A stretch of 64,000 nucleotides of DNA from Colias croceus (Eukaryota; Arthropoda; Insecta; Lepidoptera; Pieridae), in the NCBI RefSeq assembly GCF_905220415.1, contig NC_059542.1:5952001-6016000 (forward strand), in the 5' to 3' direction. A program made the translations under genes and the position numbers. Below the pieces are notes generated by a model. That model saw only the letters and a list, made by a program, of their open reading frames with translations, ran no database searches and was not told where the DNA came from. Of this stretch, positions 32,701 through 44,160 are shown one piece after another. Positions within the stretch are counted from its first letter, which is position 1, and every line of letters begins with the position of its first letter.

Positions 32701-35118
32701 AGCTAGACCGACCATACGCACGCATATTGTCATGCGCATTAGTGTCATAGTCATACAATTGTTGATGCGTATCGTCAGGACCGACGGTACGCACTGACGG
32801 TCGGTCAATCTCTGCAACCAGCCTTATTGTTAGTTTGTTCGCATAGAGCGCTTCTACGTCAGTTTAAATAATATGTATTCTAAGCTTAGCATATACAAAA
32901 GCGCATATTACATTAGAATTCAATTACACTTTTGGTATTTGACATGGCCATTATCAGTAGCTTATTCGTTTCCACTTCCTCCTATTATATGAAAGAAATA
33001 TTTAAAAATACACAATACAATATCACAATCAAAAGAAGACTATTCAATACCTGCATTTTGCCAATACTCACCTATGGTTGCCAAACTTGGGCTAAAACAA
33101 AAAAACATGACACAAAATTGGTAACATGCCAACGAGCTATGGAGAGGAGCATACTAGGTTATACAAAAAAACATAGAAAAAGAGCTTTAGATATAAGAAA
33201 AATAACAAAAATAGAAGATGTTGTAAAAAAGACAAGGATTCTTAAATGGAGGTGGGTAGGGCATATGCTCAGAGAAAAGGGAAACCGATGGACAAGGGTC
33301 ATTACTGAATGGACTCCCAGAGCAGATGCTAAAAGGAAAAGAGGAAGACAAAGAAAAAGGTGGTCAGATGAGATAAGGAGAGTGGCGGGGCCGCTATGGC
33401 TACGGAAGGCGAAAGAACGTGGCGAGTGGAAGAAGTTGGAAGAGGCCTTTGTGTCACAAGGACACGCCAGCACCCACATATAAATTTAATTTTAGTTTTA
33501 AGTAAAAATGTAACCTGTAATATTGGCAATAAAGGCTATAAATAAATAAATTCGTTTCCACTTCCTCCTATGGTCGTTAAGGTTTGGTCTATGACATGCA
33601 GTTTTCTCTCACTCTCCTTTAGACATCCAAACTCGACAACAAAGTCGGGTTCTACATAATGGGATTTTCAACTGACTTTAAAAAAGGAGGAGGTTCAGAA
33701 TTCAACAATTTAGGATAAACAATTTGAAGGCGATTTTTAATTTTTTGTTTAGAATTTTATATAGAAAACAATCATATATAGAAAAATATTAATGTCTGAC
33801 TATAAATTTACCCACCAATTTTCTTGTTAGCGTGTTCCTCTTGATCCTCGAGATACATGTCATCCATGTTGTAGCCATCTAACTGAAATAACATAAAGAA
33901 GAAATAATATTGGAATAAATTAAAAATGACAATCGTGAATTAAATATTTTATGGCTTCCTTAAATATTTCTTTTATTCTTATTTTTTTATATTTATTTTT
34001 TTAGTGGCAACTGAAATAAATATTCTCTGTATTTTCAAATAATTTATTATCACGGTTCATGAGATATAGGCTGGTGATAGACAGACAGTCAACTCTCAGT
34101 AATAGGGCTCATTTTAATCCCTTCATTAAAAACATACGATCTCCATGATCATTAATTTTCTAAGTCCATACAAGTTGAATGAAATTTTAATAATCTTACA
34201 AGTTATAACTTACTGTTCCATTGTCAAGATCATCATCATCATCATCATATTTTTCTATTATAGATTCTGAAATATCTGTAACTGGAATAGTCTTTTCATT
34301 GCATATTTTAGTTATTACTGTTTCATAATGTGTAAAAAAGTTTTTATTATCCAATAACAAACATTTAAAGTCTGCAGGCTTTATGTTCTGCTTCGCTTGG
34401 TCTTTTATAGGATTTAATAATAATTTGAATTCATCAATATTATCAAACACAAGTCTTCTCTGCTGGAGTGCATTTAGTTCAGAATGGGACCTTGAAATCA
34501 AATACAATTTTAAATTTATTAATCATTGTAATGTATAGTCTATTTAAATTAATTAATAATCATATTTGTTTCAATACAGGAAGTTGTGATTGAAGTAAAT
34601 TAAATAATTTAATTCTGCACTCTCATCTTTGATGGTATGAAAGGCACTACATAATATTTTAAATTCTCACCTTCTTATTAATACTTTAAAGTCATACAAT
34701 TCCTTGAGCTTATTTCGACACTTTAAACAAATCAAAGGCTCATCTAATTTGGATTCAATTATCTGTAAAAATTACATTACATTATTAAGAATATATTAGG
34801 TGAGCATTGTGAGTTGACTTTGTTTATAGGTTTATTCTATATCTTAATAAAAAGGATAGATATTTTAAATACATTTGGTATAGTATAAATTAACATGTTT
34901 GCATATTATATTCTGTATGGATATCATATACTCAGATCAAATAGGAAGACAGTGATATTGATTCATTAAAGTATATATTGTTATTGTGAAGATTTAAATA
35001 CCTGAATATTAGCTACAAATAGAATCATTTCTGCATATGTTAAATCGCCATTGTAATCAAATATTGAATTTGCTATTCGTGTATGTTCCAAGCATATTAT
35101 ACAAATACTTCGAATCAT
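29759..35118 (-). CDS. ZAD-C2H2 zinc-finger protein, paralogue of the plus-strand gene (9 exons, 459 aa)
   Basis: Predicted nuclear DNA-binding protein; its target is unknown. Exons: 35118-35002, 34762-34671, 34490-34214, 33882-33816, 32365-32177, 31869-31710, 31112-31046, 30408-30268, 30028-29759; the total (1380 nt) is in frame. ZAD cysteine pairs are CIIC (residues 6-9) and CLKC in exon 2. An acidic run DDDDDD follows in exon 3. Six C2H2 fingers follow: a short first one (CSQCGKLTKNIHSHMFIH), a Cx4C finger (CEYEKCNKAFFTRG), then four more, the last being CSQPYSYKRDFTRHCLNKH. Exons 2 (92 nt) and 7 (67 nt) equal those of the plus-strand gene, and the C-terminal tails also align (KHGIFLKHRKID versus THGINLKFKSIH). 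Introns hold two Harbinger-like MITEs and a truncated RTE-like LINE. Confidence 0.9.
30527..30662. mobile_element. Harbinger-like MITE, family C copy 2
   Basis: 136 bp, TTA on both sides, ends GGCTGGTTGCAGAGCATGACC and complement. It lies in intron 7 of the minus-strand zinc-finger gene and is an internally shortened relative of 32618-32823. Confidence 0.88.
31262..31535. repeat. GC-rich possible MITE
   Basis: Loose inverted ends (ATAAAGAGAAAAG) enclose unusually GC-rich sequence in intron 6 of the minus-strand zinc-finger gene. No clean target duplication was seen. Confidence 0.4.
32618..32823. mobile_element. Harbinger-like MITE, family C copy 3
   Basis: 206 bp, TTA on both sides, ends GGCTGGTTGCAGAGCTTGACC and complement. 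It lies in intron 4 of the minus-strand zinc-finger gene. Confidence 0.88.
32986..33549 (+). mobile_element. 5'-truncated RTE-like LINE with a 22-bp target duplication
   Basis: Encodes an uninterrupted ORF2 C-terminus (LPILTYGCQTWAK, QRAMERSILGYT, LKWRWVGHMLR, RGRQRKRWSDEIRRV) ending at 33483, followed by an AATAAATAAA tail. The 22 bases at 32964-32985 recur exactly at 33550-33571. It lies in intron 4 of the minus-strand zinc-finger gene, on the opposite strand. Confidence 0.88.
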
Positions 35119-35420
35119 ATTTTTTTAAATCTCATCTATGATTACTCTTATTTGAATGTTTTTTTAAATTGTTGAAAGTGCTGAAGTAAATTAGTAACAT
35201 TAAATAAGGTAATTGTCTCACAAAATTGATTATTACCTAATTAATTTTTATAGGTACCTAATTACTTTCATCGGGTTTTGATTTGAACCACATTTGAACC
35301 AAAACAATGATCTGTCAAATGTCAAATACCATGCTCAACAGTGTCAATGTCATTCTACGGAAACCTGTCAAATCACTATTTGAATGTTGCCATTTCAATA
35401 ATAAATTAGTATAATATATA

Positions 35421-35566
35421 GTTCAGGATACATCGCCCATTTTTGCAAGTGACTACTATCAAGCTAATTTTCCGTTTGTAGCTTTATTTTGATGAGACAC
35501 CGAATAATTTCGTGTACGAAAGTCTCGATTGTGGTAGCTAACAGAGATAACAAGGATAAAAAATTT
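35421..35566 (+). repeat. Dispersed repeat copy (matches 1971-2092 inverted)
   Basis: Starts GTTCAGGATACA and contains TCAAGCTAATTTTCCGTTTG. Relative to the copy at 1971-2092 it has about 20 additional bases near the start. Confidence 0.7.
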
Positions 35567-35719
35567 TGATTTGATGGTTCTCAAATATTTATTACTAACT
35601 GATTTTTTTTTTGTTCAATCTCAATGATAATTACCTAAATTATTCGAAAAAATATTTGTCCTACAAAATCTATGGTTTGTTCAAAGAGTCCCCCTTTCCA
35701 AAGTGTATCGATAACGAGG

Positions 35720-36549
35720 TCATCATAAATCCGCCCGATCCGCACTAACCGTGTATCATGATACACCTCGTATCTGATATGCGTATCACGATCGGTGGTA
35801 TGGACGTATTTTGATACTGTATTACGATATACGTGATACACCGCGAACCATCGTGCGTCGGTTTTTCCGCGACATCAAAAGCTGGGTCCACATTTGTAGC
35901 ATTTCGGTGTATCGTATCTCCGTTGTGTGGCCTCGGCGCGTATCATGATCACTAGTTTGGACGCAAGATGATACCCGTTGATGATACACGCCGTATCTGA
36001 TACGGCCCGATCCGCACTAACCGTGTATCATGATACACCTCGTATCTGATACGCGTATCACGATCGGTGGTATGGACGTATTCTGATACTGTATTACGAT
36101 ACGATATACGTGATACACCGCGAACCATCGTGTGTCGGTTTTTCCGCGACATCAAAGAGGATACACATATCTTATCGATCAAGTTTGGACGTGAATGCAA
36201 TTGATACGCGATCATTGCCTGTGTTCCCGCCATTTCGTGGTTTGTGAAAGAGGAGTAAACATTGAAGATGAGCTGGGATAACGAAAGTGTTATAATGATA
36301 CACTGACATGATACAGCAGTTGATAAGTATGGACGCGTTTTTTTCTTCAAGATACGCCTTTATAATACGACATGGACAAATGAGCGTCCATATTTATGAT
36401 ACAAATACTCGATACGATACGACTGATCGTGATACGTCAAGATGCTACAAATTTGGACCCAGCTTTAGTGTCATAGTCATAATATTGTTGATTCGTATCG
36501 TCAGAACCGACGGTACGCACTGACGGTCGGTCAAGCTCTGCAACCAGCC
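35720..36549. repeat. Duplicated palindromic GTATCATGATAC-type repeats with TIR element
   Basis: A block of about 150 bp (with GTGTATCATGATACACC and CGCGAACCATCG) occurs at about 35735-35880 and 36003-36160. An outer inverted pair AAGCTGGGTCCAMATTTGTA brackets about 35879-36465. The right edge (about 36466-36549) is half of a family C MITE, followed by TTA. Confidence 0.65.
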
Positions 36550-36791
36550 TTAGCCTAATGATCTAGACACTAGATGAGGCTAGTTTTACTTACTGTTTAA
36601 ATATATTTTGTGAGGTTCTAAAAACTAGCCAAGTCAAAGTATAGGTCATTAGTTGTTTGCTTTGTGAAAATAATTATATGTACTTAGTATTCAAATTAAA
36701 AAAGTCATATTTTGGAATAAACGTTGTTCTCAAAGGGAAAATAAAACAATTGAGTATTCAGTTCACCTAAGAACTTAATACTTCTTCATCA

Positions 36792-39530
36792 TCAATACAT
36801 ATAATAAAATTCTAGAAAAGCGGTGTCTGTACAATGAAAATATGGAAAAAAAAAATAGCAGGTGTTATTACTAAATCGACCCCAAACCCAAAACTGTAGT
36901 TAAAAAATTTTTTGTCTGTTTGTCTGTATGTTCGTGCACGCTAATCTCAGAAACGGCTTATCCGATTTAGATGCGGTTTTCACTAATATATTGGAGTAAT
37001 CTTCATTTAACATTTAGTGTTTATTTCATGTCAATCGGTTCGTAAACAAAAAAGTTATGACCATTTAAGTATTCACGGCGAACATTTGCTAAGGCATTCT
37101 ATTTATTGTACACTGTACAGTGTACGATATAAGTTATCTGTTACAGTTATTCCTATAAATGTCCAGGTGATCATATCGAGAGTCCCCAAGGGTGGGGGGG
37201 GAGTGGGGTAAGCTGTAGTAGTAGGGGGGAAGGGGTAAAATTAGAATTATGTTTTTTTCTAGGTAAATTTTATACATAAAATGTCCTTTAAATTATGTCG
37301 TATTATATTTTTAACTCCCGACGCATAAATATGGGTGATAAGTGTTTGACAACTATATGTGTATAATATATGTTTGTACTACCGTAGCTCGCTAACACGT
37401 AATCCGAATTTGATGCGGTTTTTTTGTTAGGCAGCATATTTTCAGACGCTGGTTCTTAGATAAAGTGTATCAAAATAGGTTCATCCATTTATTATATCTA
37501 GGTATATGGGGTAAAAGTGAAATGAAAGTGAACGACCAAATGAAAGTAACAATAAGTCAAATTTTATCAAAATCGGTTCATCCATTTATTTGATATATAG
37601 GTATAAAAGTGGTAATAAAAAATGAATTTTGTCAAATATACTCAAGTGACATATCAAATGAAAGGGCATGACGTGTAAATTATATTTAGACATATTTAAT
37701 CAAAATCGGTTCATCCATTTATTATACCTATATATGGGTAAAAGTGGGAATGAAAAAAACGAATATTGTCAAATATACCCAAGTGACATATCAAATGAAA
37801 GTGCATAACGGGTGAAGTACAGTTAGTTATATTTTTATCCAATTCGGTTAATCCATTTATTAGATTAGGTACAGCGGTAAAAGTGGGAATGAACAATAAT
37901 CGAATGTGGTCAAATAATATACTCAAGCGGGGCATATGAAAGGGCAAAGTGTGAATTACAATTAGTCATATTTTATCGAAATCGGTTCATCCGTTTATTA
38001 CATTTAGGGCACTTTAGGGGCGACAGTGGGTATAAATAAACCAAATGGAGCATCAAACGACAGGATATGACGTGTACAATGTACATATAGGTACAATTAG
38101 ATAATATGGTTTACATCAAAATTGGTTCTGCCATTTACTAGGGGTGGAAAGGGAAGAGTTGAAAGTCTGTGAAAGAAGTCAAAGTCAAAAGGAGTCAAAT
38201 ATACCCAAGTGCCATATCAAATGAAAGTGCATAACGGGTGAAGTACAGTTAGTTATATTTTCATCCAATTCGGTTAATCCATTTATTAGATTACAGCGGT
38301 AAAAGTGGGAATGAACAATAATCGAATGTGGTCAAATAATATACTCAGGCGGGGCATATGAAAGGGCAAAGTGTGAATTACAATTAGTCATATTTTATCG
38401 AAATCGGTTCATCCGTTTATTACATTTAGGGCACTTTAGGGGCGACAGTGGGTAAAAATAAACCAAATGGAGCATCAAACGACAGGATATGACGTGTACA
38501 ATGTACATATAGGTACAATTAGATAATATGGTTTACATCAAAATTGGTTCTGCCATTTACTAGGGGTGGAAAGGGAAGGGTTGAAAGTCTGTGAAAGAAG
38601 AGGAGATATGGGAGCGAGAGGATAGCCACACCCTGGAAATTTTTAACTCTACTCAAAGCCTGGCCTGGCCCTTGGAATTTTTTTTCTTAAATATACCACT
38701 TCTTTTGCCACTGTGGTCCATTACAATTTGGGCACGGTTACGGCCCAAATCAATATGATGTAGGAATGTAATATGGAGGTACATTTGATAGTTCGGTCTC
38801 GCTCACTTGAAAATATTACATGAAAATAAGAAACCGAAGTTTAAAAATTTTAAAATTAAAAAAAAAATCCCAAAGCAACGAAGATAAAGGAATAAATCAT
38901 TTTTCAAACTTCCCGACGATCTTAAAAATTAAGTACCATTATAAAAAAAATATTTATAGAGGTATATATATGATATATTATGATAATGTTGGCATGGCAG
39001 CCCCGACGACTTTGTTTTTTTTTTTTAAATATTTAAAATGGTATTCATTTTTAAAGATCGTCGGGAAGTTTGTGAAATTATTTATTCCTTTTTCTATGCA
39101 CTTTTCTTCGTTGCGTTGGGTTTTTTTTTATTTAATTTTTATTGCACGGTCTAAACGGTTTAGTTACTACAGGCGTGAGACAGGAAAGATCTGATTTGGA
39201 TTTGGTGCTGGATTTGATAAAAACTGAGTATCGATTAAGCTGATCAGTTGCTGCACGATACCTACATTGTTAATAACATCCATACAAGGAAGGAAGAAAT
39301 TTGCTCGCCTCCCCCCTGGTGCTTAAAAATAATATGACATAATTTAAAAGAAATACGTAGAAAATTAATTAGGCATTTATTTTTTTTATTTTTTAGCTCA
39401 GTTCGGTAATAAATTTTACTATCAGTTCTTTTAATTATTTATGTTAGTACGTGTTTACTCAATAATTAATTTAATTAGTAACTACTATGCAGTCACTATT
39501 CCACGCGGACGAAGTCGCGGGCACAGCTAG
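36792..39530 (+). mobile_element. Helitron-like element, 2.7 kb
   Basis: Starts TCAATACATATAATAAA after an A and ends CGCGGGCACAGCTAG before a T, as Helitrons do. It encodes no Rep/helicase that I can see. The inside carries repeated CAAAATCGGTTCATCCATTT-type segments and a 426-bp tandem duplication. The exact left end is an inference. Confidence 0.55.
37768..38599. repeat. Tandem duplication, 426-bp unit
   Basis: Unit 1 (37768-38193) and unit 2 (38194 to about 38599) are nearly identical, both beginning GTCAAATATACCCAAGTG. Each unit is itself built of smaller, degenerate TCGGTTCATCCATTTATTA repeats. Confidence 0.85.
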
Positions 39531-39771
39531 TTGTAAATAAATTTCTGGACTGTCTACAGAACTTGGCACACTTTTAGATCTAATTTCTTTTTTTGGCAAA
39601 TTAAGTCAACGATTGAACTCGGCTCCAATTTTTACATTCATGTTTTTGGTGGGATATAATATAGCCTATACCCTTCCTCGATAAATGGGCAATAATTTTT
39701 CAAATCGGACCAGTAAGTAGTTCCTGAGAATAGCGCGTTCAAACAAACTTCTCTCATATTTATAATATTAC

Positions 39772-40132
39772 TAGCTTACCGCCCGCTTTGTCTAAAACCT
39801 AATAAATTATATACTAAAACCTTCCTCTTGATCTATAAAAAAAAACCGCATCAAAATCCGTTGCGTAGTTTTGAAGATTTAAGCATACAAAGGGACATGG
39901 GGAAATAGGGACAGAGAAAGCGACTTTGTTTTATACTTTGTAGTGATAGTATAGATTAATCACTACATTTTATAAAACATTCTTTTTCTGACTCTATGTC
40001 CCCATGTATGCTTAAATCTTTAAAACTACGCAACAGATTTTTATGTATTTTTTTAATAGTAAAAAATACCTATTCTAGAATCTAGAGGAAGGTTTTAGAC
40101 AAAGCGAGTGAAGCCGCGGGCGGAAAGCTAGT
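39772..40132. mobile_element. Head-to-head pair of Helitron-like copies
   Basis: An inverted copy (CTAGCTTACCGCCCGC start, about 39772-39947) and a direct copy (TCACTACATTT to AAAGCTAG, about 39957-40132) share their bodies with 10695-10903. Confidence 0.65.
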
Positions 40133-40152
40133 TACAAATAAATTTAGCTTAT

Positions 40153-41495
40153 GACTTATAGTCCATTGAATAAAAAGTTCTAGAGTGCGTGAGTAAGTAA
40201 CGTAAGATGTTTCTTCGGAAACATCTCAAGAGTACCTAGGTAATAAACATACTAAAACCCCGGGGCACTAGGAGGAGCCCCGGAGTAGGGGGAGGGGGGA
40301 AAAGGTCCATTTTTTTCATTTTTCGCTTAAATCTCAAAAACGGTACATGTAAGAGAAAAACTTTGAAGGAAAAGTTGAAAGGCCATAAAATTATCTACAA
40401 GTTGTACCTTAATCATTTTTTCCTATATCCTAAAGTTTCTGAGTTACACACAGTAAAAAATGATTTTGGCTCAAACAATTTCCCCATACGATCAAAAAAT
40501 ATTTCATTCTTCCAAAAAAACTCAAATGTGCAACTTGTGACCAGTACTGATAGATTGCTCTTAATTAGGTCTATAATTGGTCAAATAAACACATTCCTCC
40601 ATGGAAGCCTTTAGGAGGAATCGATTGTCAAAATATTATATTAGGGTAGTTTGAGTTACTGAACTTGATCTTTTTATTTTTTTCTTCCAAAAAACTCAAA
40701 AGTGCAACTTTTGACCGGTACAGATGAATTGCTCATAATTAGGTCTATCATTGATAAAAATACCAGATTCCATCACGGAGGCTTTTACGGGGAATTGAAT
40801 TTTATTAGGGTAGTTACGATACTTGAACTTTTTATTTTTTTTCTTCCAAAAAACTCAAATGTGCAACTTGTGACCGGTACAGATAGATTGCTCTTAATTA
40901 GGTCTATAATTAGTAAAATAAACACATTCCTCCATGGAAGCCTTTAGGAGGAATCGATTGTCAAAATATTATATTAGGGTAGTTTGAGTTACTGAACTTG
41001 ACCTTTTTTTTTCTTCCAAAAAACTCAAAAGTGCAACTTGTGACCGGTACAGATAGATTGCTCATAATTAGGTCTATCATTGATAAAAAAAAACAGATTC
41101 CACCATGGAGGCGTTTAGGAGATATTGAATTTATTAGAGTAGTTAGGTAAAATAAAAAGCTTTCGAATTTTTCACATTTCATGGGTTGTAGCTCGAAAAC
41201 GGCTGCGAATAGAAAAAAATGATTGAGGTACAACTTGTAGATAATTTTATGGCCTTTCAACTTTTCCTTGAAAGTTTTTCTCTAACATGTACCGTTTTTG
41301 ATATTTAAGCGAAAAATGAAAAAAATGGACCTTTTCCCCCCTTCCCCCACTCCGGGGCTCCTCCTAGTGTCCCGGGGTTTTAGTATGTTTATTACCTAGG
41401 GACTCTTGACATGTTTCCGAAGAAACATTTTACGTTACTAACTCACGCACTCTAGACCCCCCTTGGAGGGACTCATTCAATGGACTATGAGATTG
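40153..41495. mobile_element. Foldback element with about 280-bp inverted arms and internal tandem repeats
   Basis: Arms at about 40153-40440 and 41220-41495 are reverse complements, sharing AGTCCATTGAAT, CCCCGGGGCACTAGGAGGAG-like and GGCCATAAAATTATCTACAA. Between them lie four tandem units of about 160-175 bp, each opening TTCTTCCAAAAAACTCAAA (about 40508, 40682, 40841 and 41011). Similar peptides read from both arms are by-products of the inversion. Confidence 0.85.
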
Positions 41496-41790
41496 AGCTT
41501 CTAAATTTATAAAAAATTCAATCTGGTTGTTATATTATGAGTACCATTATTTCAACTTTATCTTTCTTATAAATATATTACAATAAATTAACCTCGCAAG
41601 CATGTCCAAAAACAAGAATATGATCTAACTATATTTCTACTTTAATAATTCTCTTAGATAGTTTGCTAATAAATTTATAACCTAACACAAAACAAACACC
41701 ACTATGCCCGTAAAACACGTGAAATACACACGTAAAAAGTACATCAGACAGAATTATAATTAATACAACAGAACATTCGAAATCGAAAAT

Positions 41791-42577
41791 TTAACAATAA
41801 TTCCAAAAGTTTTCAAACTTCGGTCAAGTGAATGGTACATTGGGACGATAATAAATCTCATTTTGCAGCCTTGTCCGGAACATTGTTAAAATTGCAATTA
41901 AATTATTTTTTTGCTGTATATATTATAGTATATTATATAGTATATATATTCCAAAAGTTCTGCAAAAAGTTTTCGATATAATATTTTATATCACGTATTA
42001 AATTTGCAACCAATCTAAGTGTACGGAACATTGTAAAAATTGCAATTAAATTATTTTTTGCTGTATCGTCGTGAAAAAAATTCCAAAAGTTCTGCAAACT
42101 TGACACAAATATCGGAAATATATACCGAACGGTTGTATTAATTTGCAACCTTTTTCGAACATGTTTATTTTTAATTATTTTTAATTCGTGGTCATTTTTT
42201 CGAGTAAGGTGGTCTCGGGATAATAATTACAAAAGTTTTTAACTTGGTTGCAAACTTCGAAAACATCTATTCTGATGCATTTACAAATTTGCAGCCTCAT
42301 TCAGTTTAATTAAAAAAAACATTAATATTCAATATTAAAAGATGTTCCGTAAACTGAGATTGGTTGCAAATTTAATACGTGATATGAAATATTATATTGA
42401 AAACTTCCCGAAGTTTGCAGAACTTTTGGAATTTTTTTCACGACCATACAGCAAAAAATAATTTAATTGCAATTTTAACAATGTTCCGGACTGCGGACAA
42501 GGTTGCAAAATGAGATTTATTGTCGTCCCAATGTACCATTCACTTGACCGAAGTTTGAAAACTTTTGGAATTATTGT
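41791..42577. mobile_element. Long inverted repeat (foldback) element
   Basis: The left arm (from ACAATAATTCCAAAAG) and right arm (to CTTTTGGAATTATTGT) are reverse complements over about 220 bp, including CGGTCAAGTGAATGGTACAT. Smaller repeats of TTCCAAAAGTTCTGCAAA recur inside. Confidence 0.8.
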
Positions 42578-43760
42578 AAATTGATTGTTTTGACTGACTG
42601 GAGTTAAGTAGAAAATGAAAAAGATGTGTTGAAATGAAGGCGTTTTGAAACAATTTTGTAGTAACTGGGATAAGTCGAATCATCCCAGGACTTAGGAGCT
42701 TAGGAGCAAACAAAAGAGCCGTTTTTCCATACAAACGTAGTCCCCTGTTTCCTCCCTGGATTGTGTCACTAGAGCAATATATTTTTTACTATTAATCTAT
42801 GGTTACTTTAGTCCTGTTCCTACGTTTTCTTTTTTGTCATATCATAATTATTAAAAAAGATATTAATCTTTCAAAACGTAAGAAATAGGACAAATTTTCC
42901 GTTATGTTCCGTCTTCCATAAAACTAATTTTTGAATATCATATAAAAAAAGCAAAACGTAGGAACATAATGTTACCTATAACACTAAATTATGAAAAAAA
43001 TGCGTAATTTTCCTGTGTTTTTTGGGCCCGAGCTGCAGGTGTCCCTGTCGCGCTCTACGGAGAAGGCTTGTGTGCTTGAGGCAAAGCGCGACAGCAATAG
43101 GTAATAGGAAAACCTAATTTTGAATTCTCTCACTCGTTTTGTTGGCTCTTAACTATAACGCCCGCCCCTAAAAACAACTCGATGGAACAAAGTATAGAGT
43201 TTAGTCGGTAGTCAACACAAGTAACCCAAAATCCTTTCAACGTGGGCCTTTGGGTATGCAGAAATTGCATTCGAAAATAAAGAAACGGAAAGCAATGATT
43301 TAAGAAAACGAAAATACATTCAAAAATTTCTCCCAAGTACCTAGTCATGTTCCTAGTGTAGATTGTTTTAATTAAATGCCTACGAATACGACTACACATA
43401 GTTCTCCTTTATGATAATATTATATTATCATTAACGATGAAACGTTACAATCGGAAACGTTATTTTGAGTTAAATTATTACAAACTATTAACTAGGTACA
43501 GTACTCCTAAATTAATAATGCGCATACAGATCTTCGCTTTGTCGTATTCCAGAAACACCCGAATCATTGAATCGGAAGAGCCCTAAACAATGCACTTGCA
43601 TTTTGTACCTTGTTCGAAAAAAATAGGAGTCAATTGACAGTCATACACAATTAAAACAATTCGGGCGGTAGGTGACGGTAGCCTGTCAGTCAAAAATCGT
43701 TCAGTCGTCTTTATATATTGGTGTTGACCGCACGTATTCTCTCTGTGTGAAATTATTATA

Positions 43761-44160
43761 CAGGGTTTCCCACTATTGGTATACTAAGCGCAAAGGGACT
43801 TGTAGTTTTGCATACACATTATCACGAAAAAATACTTAAAGAACAAAATTACGTCAAATTTTTTTTGCAAAATTTTTCCTGAAAATCCATGTTTTTTGTT
43901 CTGGCGTCGCGCTGCCGGCATAAATATAGCTTCGCTAATGTGAGCATTTTATCTATGAAAACAATCTTTAACGATAGCTCACGTGCTGGTGGCAAAGCTG
44001 GGCGGGTTGCTTGTTATGGGTGTACACATAGAGTTTTAAGACTTCATCTATTTGAAAAAAAAAATGTGTCTGGAGTTATATAAGTATTTTTTACGAACTC
44101 AGCGTATGCAAAACTGTAACCTCCTTTGATACTAAGGTATACCAACAGTGGGACACCCTG
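43761..44160. mobile_element. Non-autonomous TIR element, family B copy 2
   Basis: Ends CAGGGTTTCCCACTATTGG and CCAACAGTGGGACACCCTG, with TA directly duplicated at 43759-43760 and 44161-44162. 400 bp, no transposase. Its right part is included in the duplication 43927-44439 / 45870-46383. Confidence 0.88.

Larger units (their letters stand above)
35119..43760. other. Gene-free, repeat-dominated stretch
   Basis: No cellular gene recognised. It holds a dispersed repeat (35421-35566), palindromic repeats (35720-36465), a Helitron-like element (36792-39530), head-to-head Helitron-like copies (39772-40132) and two foldback elements (40153-41495 and 41791-42577). Bases 42580-43760 show nothing recognisable beyond AT-rich sequence. 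Open frames here lie inside repeats. Confidence 0.7.

Noticed and set aside
32932..33483. Stand-alone 183-aa gene
   Set aside because: Most of it is LINE ORF2 sequence starting at 32986; the upstream codons are host intron.
40363..41260. Paired open frames with similar peptides on opposite strands
   Set aside because: They are the two arms of a foldback element read in mirrored directions, not genes.
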